DNA of 8,533 bases from JAAYXU01 sp050942555 (GTDB lineage: Bacteria > Bacillota > Clostridia > Christensenellales > UMGS416). Numbering within the stretch: position 1 is the first letter of the stretch; each line of letters opens with the position of its first letter. Shown here piece after piece: positions 1 through 6,140 of the stretch. Below the pieces are notes generated by a model, which saw nothing but the letters and a program-made list of their open reading frames with translations, had not been told where the DNA came from and searched no databases. The stretch is from the NCBI GenBank assembly GCA_050942555.1, contig JBMNNN010000088.1, forward strand, positions 1 through 8,533. The letters run 5' to 3'. A program made the translations under genes and the position numbers.

Positions 1-550
1 GAGCATCCCCCTGCGTCTTTATAAATACCGCCACGGGCAGCGGCGTACCGCTCCCGCTCCGGGAGGAGAGCGTCGCGACGATGCCCGCCCCGTTGCCCTC
101 GGCGATCTCGATGGCCTTCCATCCCAGCGCGGCATACAGCGTGGCCGGGTCGCAGGCCGCGGGCGGCGCGCCCCAGGCGATCAGCGTCAGCCCCGCGAGC
201 TTCCTCCCTCCGGCCCAGCGCGCGGCCTCCAGCGCCGGCCCCGAAAGCGCGCTCCCCATATCGCAGATGCACCATACCGTCTGGCCGCACAGCGTAAGCC
301 CAGCCGCCCAGCCCGGCCAATACCGGGGCGGCAGCCCTTCGCACACGAAACAAAGCGCCCGTACCCCGCTCACCTCTTTCTCCAGCGCAGCGGCCAACGC
401 CCCCGCCGCGGGACCGCGGCCCATCACGACGCGGATATCGCCTCCCGCCTGCTTAACCCCCCGCGCAAGCGCGGCGGCCAGTCCCGCTCCGTCGGGCATC
501 CATGGGCCGCCGGGAGACACGTGCGTCGCTGTCAGCATTCGCATGTCCAA
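1..550 (-). CDS. Hypothetical protein, partial (runs off left edge)
   Basis: I do not recognise this protein with confidence. The frame is open without a stop from position 550 to position 1 on the minus strand, so about 183 N-terminal residues are visible and the C-terminus lies outside the window. A GAGGAGG ribosome binding site at 559-565 sits 8 bases before a TTG codon (548-550), which I take as the start; ATG codons at 542-544 and 536-538 are in frame but 14 and 20 bases away. The visible protein is rich in Ala and Gly with several Cys (ALCFVC, CGQTVWCICDMG). It shows no signal peptide or clear membrane segment and looks cytosolic, with alternating strand and helix. The order of secondary structure loosely resembles the N-terminal part of glycerate kinase of the GarK/GlxK type (N-terminal MRMLTA then helix ALARGVKQAG; a strand ending ICDMGSALS; then LIAWG and YAALGW), but the family's catalytic motifs are not there. 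Divergent from the transporter gene, with 96 bp between. Confidence 0.7.
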   Translation of the reverse strand, partial: MDMRMLTATHVSPGGPWMPDGAGLAAALARGVKQAGGDIRVVMGRGPAAGALAAALEKEVSGVRALCFVCEGLPPRYWPGWAAGLTLCGQTVWCICDMGSALSGPALEAARWAGGRKLAGLTLIAWGAPPAACDPATLYAALGWKAIEIAEGNGAGIVATLSSRSGSGTPLPVAVFIKTQGDA

Positions 551-558
551 TAATACCG

Positions 559-565
559 CCTCCTC
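559..565 (-). promoter_or_regulatory. Ribosome binding site that supports a TTG start
   Basis: The minus strand reads GAGGAGG here. It lies 8 bases upstream of TTG (548-550), a normal spacing, but 14 bases upstream of the first in-frame ATG (542-544). This is the reason for preferring the TTG start of the left-edge gene. Confidence 0.6.
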
Positions 566-591
566 GCAGGATTCGGGTAAACGGGTCGGTA

Positions 592-620
592 TTGAATTTC
601 TCGCCCATATCGGGTATGAT
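592..620 (+). promoter_or_regulatory. Sigma-A-type promoter for the MFS transporter
   Basis: TTGAAT (592-597) and TATGAT (615-620) are separated by exactly 17 bases, close to the TTGACA/TATAAT consensus. The expected transcript start near 627 leaves a leader of about 20 bases before the ATG at 647. The spacer contains CCCATATCGGG, a small partly symmetric element that could bind a regulator, though its arms are only 3 bp. No comparably good promoter is visible for the divergent gene. The best minus-strand candidate, TTGCAT (619-624) with AGAAAT (596-601), is weak. Confidence 0.65.
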
Positions 621-646
621 GCAAAAAAAAGAACCGGGGGTCTCGC

Positions 647-1816
647 ATGAAACCCAATACCAATAACCGCGTGTTCTTTGGCATCATGGTCATGCTGGGC
701 GTGCATTTGGCGACGCTGCAGAGCATACTGGAACGCATGTCGGCTGATCTGGGGCTGTCGCTGACGGCCTCGGGCGCGCTTGTGAGCATGAATTTCATCG
801 GGATCATCGCCGGTCCGCTTCTCGCGGGTGAAACCGGCGACCGTTTCGGCAGGAAACCGATCATACTGCTTGCCGCAGCCGTCTACATCGCCGCGATCGC
901 TGCGGCGGCCCTTTCCCGCGCATACTGGCTGCTGGCGGCCGCGATACTGGCCAGCGGCCTTTCTTACAGCGTGCTCGAGTCGGGCGTCACCGGGCTCATA
1001 TCCGACCACAATCCCGGCCGGGACGCCGCGCTCATTCAGTACGCGCAGGCCTATCTGAGCGCCGGAGCGGTCGCAGGCCCGGCGCTCGCGCTGGCGGTGC
1101 TCGCAACGCCGCTGTCGTGGCGGGGTATGCTGGGACTCATGGGCATCCCGTTTGCCGTGCTGCTCCTTCGCATGCGCCGGATCCCATCGGAAGCCCCGCA
1201 GCCCGCGGTCCGCCGTCTGCCCGGCGCGGCATCGCTGGCGCTCCTGCGGGAGCGCATCTACCGTACGCTGTGCCTGTCGCTGCTCATGTATGTGGGCGTC
1301 GAGGCGGCGGCCTCATACTGGATGGATACCTATTTCCTGCGCGTCCTGGCAGAGCCTTCGTTGGGAAAGATCGCGCTCATGCTCTTTTGGGGCGGCACGC
1401 TCGCCGGCCGTCTGGCGGGAGGCCGCTGGCCGCAGCACGGCGGGAGTCTGCTTGCGGGAGGGCTCGCGCTGTCGGCACTGAGCCTGGCCGCGCTTCCGCT
1501 CATATCGGTCGGCTGGATCGGCGTCGCGCTGTGCGCGCTGGCCGGCCTTGGTTTCTCGACGGTCTGGCCGGCGCTGGCGGCCCGCGCGTCGGCGCGGTAC
1601 CCGGCCGACAGGGGCGCGGCGCTGGGCATCATGATGGCGTTCTCGGGGCTTGGCGGCATGGCTGCGCCCTTCGCGCTGGGGCTGCTGGCCGACGCGCGCG
1701 GGCTTGGGGTCGCGGTCTGGACGCTCCCGGCGATGACCGCCGCGCTGCTCGCGCTCATCGCCGTCCTCAACCGGCAGGAGCGCGCAGCCTCCGGGGACGC
1801 CGCGCGCAGCGCATAA
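647..1816 (+). CDS. Major facilitator superfamily (MFS) transporter
   Basis: A 389-residue integral membrane protein with about twelve hydrophobic segments in two groups of six (roughly residues 9-175 and 205-373), split by a basic cytoplasmic loop (176-205), the usual size and plan of an MFS permease. The MFS motif A is complete in the loop between segments 2 and 3: GETGDRFGRK at residues 61-70. A reduced copy, GRLAGGR, stands at 254-260 between segments 8 and 9, as expected from the internal duplication. YVGVEAAASYWMDTYF at the start of the second half (215-230) resembles the fucose-permease-like (FHS) sugar branch, so sugar import is one guess, but the substrate cannot be read from sequence and drug or metabolite efflux remains possible. 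The ATG at 647 follows a weak GGGGG Shine-Dalgarno (636-640) at 6 bases and an own promoter. It is the only plus-strand gene and ends 4 bp from the end of convergent recR. Confidence 0.93.
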   Translation: MKPNTNNRVFFGIMVMLGVHLATLQSILERMSADLGLSLTASGALVSMNFIGIIAGPLLAGETGDRFGRKPIILLAAAVYIAAIAAAALSRAYWLLAAAILASGLSYSVLESGVTGLISDHNPGRDAALIQYAQAYLSAGAVAGPALALAVLATPLSWRGMLGLMGIPFAVLLLRMRRIPSEAPQPAVRRLPGAASLALLRERIYRTLCLSLLMYVGVEAAASYWMDTYFLRVLAEPSLGKIALMLFWGGTLAGRLAGGRWPQHGGSLLAGGLALSALSLAALPLISVGWIGVALCALAGLGFSTVWPALAARASARYPADRGAALGIMMAFSGLGGMAAPFALGLLADARGLGVAVWTLPAMTAALLALIAVLNRQERAASGDAARSA

Positions 1817-1820
1817 TAGG

Positions 1821-2420
1821 CTACATTTCCCGGCGTCCTGCCAGCGCGCGGCCCAGCGTGACCTCGTCGGCGTACTCGAGATCGGAGCCGACCGGCAGGC
1901 CGTGGGCGATGCGGGTCACCCGGATCCCCAGCGGACGAATGAGCTGCGCGATGTACATCGCGGTCGCCTCGCCCTCCAGGTCGGGATTCGTCGCCAGTAT
2001 GACCTCACGCACCGTGCCGTCCCGGAGCCTGTCAAGAAGCTCCCGGATGCGGATATCCTCGGGGCCCTTGTTGTCGCCCGGCGAGATGACCCCGTGGAGT
2101 ACATGGTAAAGCCCCTTAAACTCGCGGGTGCGCTCCATCGCCTCGACATCCCGCGGCCCGCTGACGACGCACAGCACGCTGTGGTCGCGCCGCTCGTCGC
2201 TGCACATCGCGCAGGGCGTCACGTCGGTAAACGCCTGGCATATGGGACAGATGCGTATGTTCTTGTGCGCCTGCCAAATCGCCTGCGCCAGCTCGCGCAC
2301 CTCGCTCTCGTCCCGCCCGAGTATATGATAGGCCAGACGCGACGCCGTGCGGCTGCCGATGCCCGGCAACTTCGAAAGTTCGTTAATAAGCCGCGCCAGC
2401 GGCTCGATCAATGCGCCCAT
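1821..2420 (-). CDS. recR: Recombination mediator protein RecR
   Basis: RecR works with RecO (and RecF) to load RecA on single-stranded DNA coated with SSB at gaps and stalled forks. The 199-residue length is normal. In order: helix-hairpin-helix LPGIGSRTASRLA (18-30); a four-Cys zinc site with C58, C61, C70 and C73 (CPIC and CAMC); the Toprim domain, starting SVLCVVSGPRDVEAMERT (81-98) and holding ATNPDLEGEATAMYIA (143-158); and the C-terminal GLPVGSDLEYADEVTLGRAL (174-193) characteristic of RecR. One oddity is that the position after CVV, often Glu in RecR proteins (for example in E. coli), is Ser here (S87). To my recollection B. subtilis has Gln there, so this may be ordinary variation. 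The start ATG lies 2 bases after the ybaB stop with only a poor Shine-Dalgarno, so translation is probably coupled to ybaB. Last gene of the dnaX operon; no terminator is visible after it. Confidence 0.97.
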   Translation of the reverse strand: MGALIEPLARLINELSKLPGIGSRTASRLAYHILGRDESEVRELAQAIWQAHKNIRICPICQAFTDVTPCAMCSDERRDHSVLCVVSGPRDVEAMERTREFKGLYHVLHGVISPGDNKGPEDIRIRELLDRLRDGTVREVILATNPDLEGEATAMYIAQLIRPLGIRVTRIAHGLPVGSDLEYADEVTLGRALAGRREM

Positions 2421-2422
2421 CG

Positions 2423-2764
2423 CTAGAACATACCCGGCAGACCCAATCCGCCCGTGAGCTTTGCCATTTCGCTCTCGGTCATCTGGTCGGCGCCGCGAAG
2501 GGCTTCGTTGACCGCAGCAAGTATCAGGTCCTGCAGCATTTCGATATCGTCGGGATCCACCGCCTCGGGCGCGATCGTGATGGATTTGAGCTCCTTTTTA
2601 CCGGTCACGACGGCCTTCACCATGCCTCCGCCCGACGCGGCCTCGACCTCGCGCTCAGCCAGCTCCTCCTGCATGCGCGCCATGTCCTGCTGCATCTTCT
2701 GGGCCTGGCGCATCAGCTGCTGCATGTTGCCGCCGCCTACGCCGGGTAGTTTGCGCTTTGCCAT
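2423..2764 (-). CDS. YbaB/EbfC family nucleoid-associated protein
   Basis: A small DNA-binding protein of the YbaB/EbfC family, which forms dimers and coats DNA; its exact role in Bacillota is not settled. The 113-residue product has the family layout: a low-complexity basic N-terminus (MAKRKLPGVGGGN), a long amphipathic helix rich in Met and Gln (about residues 13-42, MQQLMRQAQKMQQDMARMQEEL), a strand region with GKKELKSITIAPEAVDPDD (55-73), and a second helix MLQDLILAAVNEAL (76-89), ending in the Gly-rich GGLGLPGMF. I chose the ATG at 2762-2764 because a clean GGAGGG Shine-Dalgarno precedes it; an in-frame TTG 15 bases upstream would overlap that site. Only 15 bases separate the dnaX stop from this ATG, and recR follows after 2 bases, the dnaX-ybaB-recR order conserved in many bacteria. 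Confidence 0.95.
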   Translation of the reverse strand: MAKRKLPGVGGGNMQQLMRQAQKMQQDMARMQEELAEREVEAASGGGMVKAVVTGKKELKSITIAPEAVDPDDIEMLQDLILAAVNEALRGADQMTESEMAKLTGGLGLPGMF

Positions 2765-2779
2765 GTTTCCCTCCTGCAA

Positions 2780-4600
2780 TTAATGATCGTCGTCAAAGGC
2801 GACCGAAACCGAAGAGCCGGTGACCTGAAGCAGATCGAGCGTCGAGCGCTCGATGAACTGCATCTGCTCGGCGTCGACGTTCTCCTCGCGCGCCTCGACG
2901 CGGACAGGCCGCCCCAGCGCCTCGGAGAAGCATTCCGAAAGCCGCGCGTTGTTGCGCTTGTTGTTGAGCCGCTGCAGCACCGGAAGGTTGTTGGGCGGCA
3001 CCACAATTTCAAGAAGATGATTTTCGAGCCGCGCCGGCCGGGCTATCTGCATCAGGCTTATGAGTACCGCGTTGCGCGGATCGCCCGACAGGTCGGCCAT
3101 GATGCGGTTCCATATCAGACTGAGATCGGGCGCGTTTTCATCGTCTTCGGGCGGGCTGCCTCCGCGCGCCCCCGTATCCTTCGCGGGTTCCGCGCTCTCG
3201 GGCGGATCCGCCTCGATCTGCCCGCCTGCGTCGGCTTCGGGCGGGCCGCTGTCCGCGGCGTCGGCATCCGCAGGTCCGCTTGAAACTGTACCCGCCTGGC
3301 CGCCGGTTTGCGCCGCGTCGCCGTCTTCCGGCTCATCGGGCGCATCCCCGCCGGTCTGCGCCTCCCAGGGCTCCTGTGCGGGCTCCTCCCAGGGGGGCGC
3401 GTCCTCGGAATACGCGGTGAGGGTATCGGCCATCGGCGGCGCGCCCGCATGCTGCGGGATGCCGCTTGCGACAGCCGCCTCGAGCCGCTCGATGCGCTCC
3501 AGCAGCGCTTCGTAGCCGCCGCCCTTTTCCTGGCGGCAGCAGCGGGCCACGGCCAGCTCTACGAGCACGCGGGGCTGGGCCGCGTAGCGCAGATCGCCCT
3601 CCAGCGACGAGAGTATTTCCATCACGCGCAGCACCGTTCCCGGCGCGGCACGTACCGCCTGCTGCGCGATGCGCGCGGCCGTCGCCTCGTCGGCCAGCAG
3701 CGCCTCCAGGCCCGAAGTCATCGCGACGAAAAGGTCGCGGAAATGGCGCAGCAGCTCGAAGGCCAGCGTCTGCGCGTCGCAGCCCGCGTCGAACATGGTG
3801 CCAAGGCCCTGCATCGCGCGGCCCACGTCTTCGTCCAGTATCGCGTCGGACAGCGCGAAATAATACCGCTGATCGGCTGTCCCCAGCATCGCGTAGACAT
3901 CGGCGGCGGTAATGCTGCTGCCGCCCGACATGCATTGGTCGAGCAGCGACAGCGCGTCGCGCAGGCCGCCCTCGGCGGTGCGGGCGATGACCGACAGTCC
4001 GCGCTCCTCCATCGTCACGCCGTGGTCGTCGAGTATTTTACGCAGAAGCTCCTGTATGCGCGCCGTGGGGATGCGCGTGAAATCGAATCGCTGGCACCGG
4101 GACAGCACCGTATCGGGCAGTTTCTGCGGCTGCGTGGTCGCCAGTATGAATACGCTGTGGGCGGGCGGCTCTTCCAGCGTCTTGAGCAGCGCGTTAAACG
4201 CCGACGCCGACAGCATATGCACCTCGTCGATGATGTATACCCGGTAGCGGCCCGCCGCCGGGGCGTAGCCTACGTTCTCGCGCAGCTCGCGTATGTCGTC
4301 CACGCTGTTGTTGCTGGCGGCGTCAATCTCGAGGATATCGACGCTCTCCCCTCCCAGCGCGGCGCATACGGGGCACTCCCCGCACGCCTCTCCCTGCCGG
4401 GAATCGCGGCAGTTGATAGCCCGCGCGAATATGCGGGCCATCGTCGTCTTGCCCACGCCCCGCGGGCCGGAGAACAGATACGCGTGGGCGATGCGTCCCG
4501 AAATGACCTGGTTGCGGAGTATGCGGGTGATGGCCGTCTGCCCGATCACCTCGTCAAACCGGGCAGGACGGTACTTCCTGTACAGCGCCTGGTAAGCCAT
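2780..4600 (-). CDS. dnaX: DNA polymerase III subunit gamma/tau (clamp loader ATPase)
   Basis: DnaX is the ATPase subunit of the clamp loader that places the beta clamp on primed DNA. The 606-residue protein shows, in order: N-terminal MAYQALYRKYRPARFDEVIGQ; Walker A GPRGVGKT (45-52); a zinc site with C64, C73, C76 and C79; Walker B IIDEVHML (123-130); the sensor 1 strand and arginine-finger region ILATTQPQKLPDTVLSRCQRF broken as 152-160 and 161-172 (SRC at 167-169); and sensor 2 GGLRDALSLLDQ (211-222). The helical clamp-loader domain III follows to about 375. Residues 381-492 are an acidic Asp/Glu/Pro/Ala/Gly-rich linker, and 493-606 form a folded C-terminal domain of the tau type. I chose the ATG at 4598-4600: GGGAGGG lies 6 bases upstream of it, whereas two in-frame ATGs farther upstream touch or overlap that site. 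It has its own promoter. I see no A-rich slippery heptamer for programmed frameshifting to a gamma form. Confidence 0.97.
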   Translation of the reverse strand: MAYQALYRKYRPARFDEVIGQTAITRILRNQVISGRIAHAYLFSGPRGVGKTTMARIFARAINCRDSRQGEACGECPVCAALGGESVDILEIDAASNNSVDDIRELRENVGYAPAAGRYRVYIIDEVHMLSASAFNALLKTLEEPPAHSVFILATTQPQKLPDTVLSRCQRFDFTRIPTARIQELLRKILDDHGVTMEERGLSVIARTAEGGLRDALSLLDQCMSGGSSITAADVYAMLGTADQRYYFALSDAILDEDVGRAMQGLGTMFDAGCDAQTLAFELLRHFRDLFVAMTSGLEALLADEATAARIAQQAVRAAPGTVLRVMEILSSLEGDLRYAAQPRVLVELAVARCCRQEKGGGYEALLERIERLEAAVASGIPQHAGAPPMADTLTAYSEDAPPWEEPAQEPWEAQTGGDAPDEPEDGDAAQTGGQAGTVSSGPADADAADSGPPEADAGGQIEADPPESAEPAKDTGARGGSPPEDDENAPDLSLIWNRIMADLSGDPRNAVLISLMQIARPARLENHLLEIVVPPNNLPVLQRLNNKRNNARLSECFSEALGRPVRVEAREENVDAEQMQFIERSTLDLLQVTGSSVSVAFDDDH

Positions 4601-4637
4601 CGGCATCCCTCCCTGCATTTACCGCAACCTTCATCCT

Positions 4638-4666
4638 ATTATAAGATACCACCCCCTAAAAAACAA
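4638..4666 (-). promoter_or_regulatory. Promoter of the dnaX-ybaB-recR operon
   Basis: On the minus strand TTGTTT (4661-4666) and a perfect TATAAT (4638-4643) are separated by exactly 17 bases. The expected transcript start near 4631 leaves a leader of about 30 bases before the dnaX ATG. It is the best promoter match in the window. Confidence 0.75.
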
Positions 4667-4715
4667 GGGAAGCGCGTAAGCGTTCAGGGTCAGGGCAGTT
4701 GCAGTATGCAGGAAT

Positions 4716-4757
4716 TGTAGCAGGATATACAGCCTCTGTAGCAGGATATACAGCCTC
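4716..4757. repeat. Exact 21-bp tandem duplication (two copies)
   Basis: Positions 4716-4736 and 4737-4757 are identical, beginning TGTAGCAGG and ending CAGCCTC. Each copy contains a short inverted repeat, C/T-TGTA and TACAG, around GCAGGATA, so each could form a 5-bp hairpin on either strand. The pair lies about 50-95 bp upstream of the dnaX -35 element and downstream of the short VanW-like gene. Function unknown; it may be simple slippage or a duplicated binding site. Confidence 0.85.
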
Positions 4758-4826
4758 AGGAGTTTTTTAGTATATGCAAATAGGCACATTAATGAGAATC
4801 ATAGGTAGATGCTGCAATCAAACAAG

Positions 4827-6041
4827 CTAATCCTGCTCCACCGGCTCGCGTCCCAGCTCGCGCCCGTTCTCGCCGCAGAAAAGCCGGTATACGCGGGGTT
4901 TCCCCGCGCCCTCGATGACGCCGATGACGCGCACGTACGCGCAGTGCTCGTAAGGCATACGATAGATGTCGGCCACCAGCTCGCCCTCGTCGGCCCGGAC
5001 CCACAGCACCATCGGCCACCGGGTATCGTTGCGCAGCACGAGATCCCTGTCCGCGTCGGTAACCGCCTCCAGCCCCGGCGCGACCGGGAGCCGAAGCGTA
5101 TCGTCTCCGTGACGCTCGAGAACCGTAAGCTCGGCGTGCAGCGCGGCTCCGTAGAGCACGGTGGGCAGATGCGCGCGCAGCTCCATCGACGCGCGGCCCG
5201 CGGCCGCCAGGCGCTGCCGCAGCGAATAGGTGTCGCCCGGGTCCAGCACCGCCGCGCCGATCGCTTCGCAGTCGGCACGCAGCGCGTCCCGCAGCGCATG
5301 GTACTCGTCGGGGCGGTATCCGTAGGAGACGCGCGGGGGCTCCATGGCCCGCAGCGCGTCGGCGGTCAGCCCGGCCTCGATAACGCCCAGCGCCACCGGC
5401 ACGGCGCTGCCCCATCCCCTCCGCTCGAAAGCCTGCACGCAGGCGTCAGCCGTAGCCTGCACATCGAGCCCGTAGCCCGGGACCTCGTCCCGGACCCGTA
5501 TTCGCTCCCCGGCCGGCGCGCCCGTGTCGAATCCCACAAGGCGCGCGTCGACCGGCGCGGTGTACAGCTCCCCCGACATCGCAGCAAGACGCGCCTCCAG
5601 CAGCGCCCGGTCCAGCGTAAACACGCTCTCAAAACGCCAGCCCGTCAGACGCACGCCGGTCCGCTCCATCCACCGCCGCCAGGCCGGGCCGGTGCGCCCG
5701 ACGGCCCACGCGCGGGCAAGCGTTTCCCCGGTATTGAAAGAGCCCACCTCTCCCCCGTCGACAAACCATCTGGCGTCGACATTCTCCAGCGCGAAAAGCA
5801 GCGTTCGGCCCCGCTGCCGCTCTTTATTCCTGAGCAACTCGAGCGCCTCGTCCCATGTCTTGCCGCCGACATGAATCCCGTCCACCATAACCCCTTTGCA
5901 GAAATACGGGCTCGCATCAGCCTGACGGAACGCCGCAAGCTGCCACACGAAAAGCGCCGCGGCTCCTGCGGCAAGCAGTACCGGCAGAACGATCATAACC
6001 GGACGGCGCAGGCGCGGGAGCAGGCCACTAAAAAGTTTCAT
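4827..6041 (-). CDS. Divergent VanW-like membrane-anchored protein
   Basis: A 404-residue protein of the VanW/YoaR type, predicted to be held in the membrane by one N-terminal segment (about 15-35, after the basic MKLFSGLLPRLRRP) with the rest facing the wall. GVMVDGIHVGGKTWDEALELL (50-70) opens a PG_binding_4-like region and matches the same block in the neighbouring paralogue (GVFVDGIHLGGLTPDEA). The C-terminal part keeps the framework of a VanW domain: LDPGDTYSLRQRLA (266-279), a helix near 293-302, then VLRNDTRWPMVLWV (335-348). However, the GGVCQVSGTLFNA signature is replaced by LPTVLYGAALHAE, with no Gly-Gly and no Cys. There is no G5-like domain or Pro/Thr tail. The start ATG (6039-6041) follows GGAAGGAGG at 4 bases; upstream in-frame ATGs lack such a site. 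It may be a diverged or regulatory copy; VanW function itself is poorly known. Confidence 0.8.
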   Translation of the reverse strand: MKLFSGLLPRLRRPVMIVLPVLLAAGAAALFVWQLAAFRQADASPYFCKGVMVDGIHVGGKTWDEALELLRNKERQRGRTLLFALENVDARWFVDGGEVGSFNTGETLARAWAVGRTGPAWRRWMERTGVRLTGWRFESVFTLDRALLEARLAAMSGELYTAPVDARLVGFDTGAPAGERIRVRDEVPGYGLDVQATADACVQAFERRGWGSAVPVALGVIEAGLTADALRAMEPPRVSYGYRPDEYHALRDALRADCEAIGAAVLDPGDTYSLRQRLAAAGRASMELRAHLPTVLYGAALHAELTVLERHGDDTLRLPVAPGLEAVTDADRDLVLRNDTRWPMVLWVRADEGELVADIYRMPYEHCAYVRVIGVIEGAGKPRVYRLFCGENGRELGREPVEQD

Positions 6042-6063
6042 GCATCCTCCTTCCGACATCTCA

Positions 6064-6092
6064 ATGATACCATTTTGCATGATAAAATGAAA
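6064..6092 (-). promoter_or_regulatory. Weak candidate promoter for the short VanW-like gene
   Basis: TATCAT (6064-6069, minus strand) is a fair -10 element. The hexamer 17 bases upstream, TTTCAT (6087-6092), is a poor -35. It lies just after the terminator of the upstream gene and about 25 bases before the ATG, where a promoter is needed. The interval overlaps an inverted repeat, CATTTT and AAAATG, at 6071-6089. Confidence 0.35.
6071..6089. repeat. Operator-like 6-bp inverted repeat
   Basis: CATTTT (6071-6076) and AAAATG (6084-6089) are perfect inverted copies around GCATGAT. The element sits between the presumed -10 and -35 of the short VanW-like gene. AT-rich palindromes of this size also occur by chance. 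Confidence 0.4.
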
Positions 6093-6096
6093 CCGT

Positions 6097-6126
6097 AAAA
6101 AAGCCCTCACGGCAGCGTGAAGGCTT
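6097..6126 (-). terminator. Rho-independent terminator of the full-length VanW gene
   Basis: On the minus strand AAGCCTTCACG and CGTGAGGGCTT form an 11-bp stem (one G-T pair) closing the four-base loop CTGC, and a run of six T follows (6097-6102). It begins 15 bases after the stop codon of the upstream VanW gene. On the plus strand only a short T run follows the stem, so it should work in the minus direction. It separates the two VanW genes into different transcripts. Confidence 0.92.
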
Positions 6127-6140
6127 TCCGGTTAACGGCG

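Larger units (their letters stand above)
4601..4826. other. Intergenic region between the short VanW-like gene and dnaX
   Basis: This 226-bp gap is clearly more AT-rich than its flanks. It contains the dnaX promoter and Shine-Dalgarno at its left end and an exact 21-bp tandem duplication (4716-4757). In several Bacillota the signal recognition particle RNA gene lies just upstream of dnaX, but I do not see its conserved GGAAGCAGC-type hairpin loop on either strand. No convincing small reading frame or strong terminator is visible. A weak hairpin on the minus strand (GAACGC, loop TTAC, GCGCTTC with one bulge, about 4670-4686) followed by a T-run overlapping the promoter could stop transcription of the upstream gene, but the T-run is five bases off the stem. 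Confidence 0.6.

Noticed and set aside
81..650. A 189-codon open frame on the plus strand at the left edge
   Set aside because: The sequence is low-complexity Ser/Ala/Pro-rich, as expected from the reverse frame of the minus-strand gene, which has the better start signal and more protein-like composition. It would also overlap the transporter promoter.
2780..4600. Programmed frameshift site in dnaX
   Set aside because: No A-rich slippery heptamer followed by a stem was seen after the ATPase core; the long acidic linker is GC-rich without such a run.
3308..4720. A 470-codon open reading frame on the plus strand opposite dnaX
   Set aside because: It lies wholly antisense to a clear dnaX, has a composition rich in Arg, Ala, Gly and His typical of GC-rich shadow frames, shows no recognisable motif and has no convincing ribosome binding site.
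4716..4770. Plus-strand terminator formed by the repeat and the T-run at 4763-4768
   Set aside because: The 5-bp stem TGTA/TACAG is weak and lies about nine bases from the T-run, and no plus-strand gene ends upstream.
4601..4826. Signal recognition particle RNA gene upstream of dnaX
   Set aside because: The location would fit some Bacillota, but the conserved apical hairpin motif is absent on both strands and most of the space is taken by the promoter and the tandem repeat.
4809..6098. A 429-codon plus-strand frame opposite the short VanW-like gene
   Set aside because: Arg/His/Pro-rich shadow frame; the minus-strand frame has a membrane segment, recognisable VanW/PG_binding_4 blocks and a ribosome binding site.
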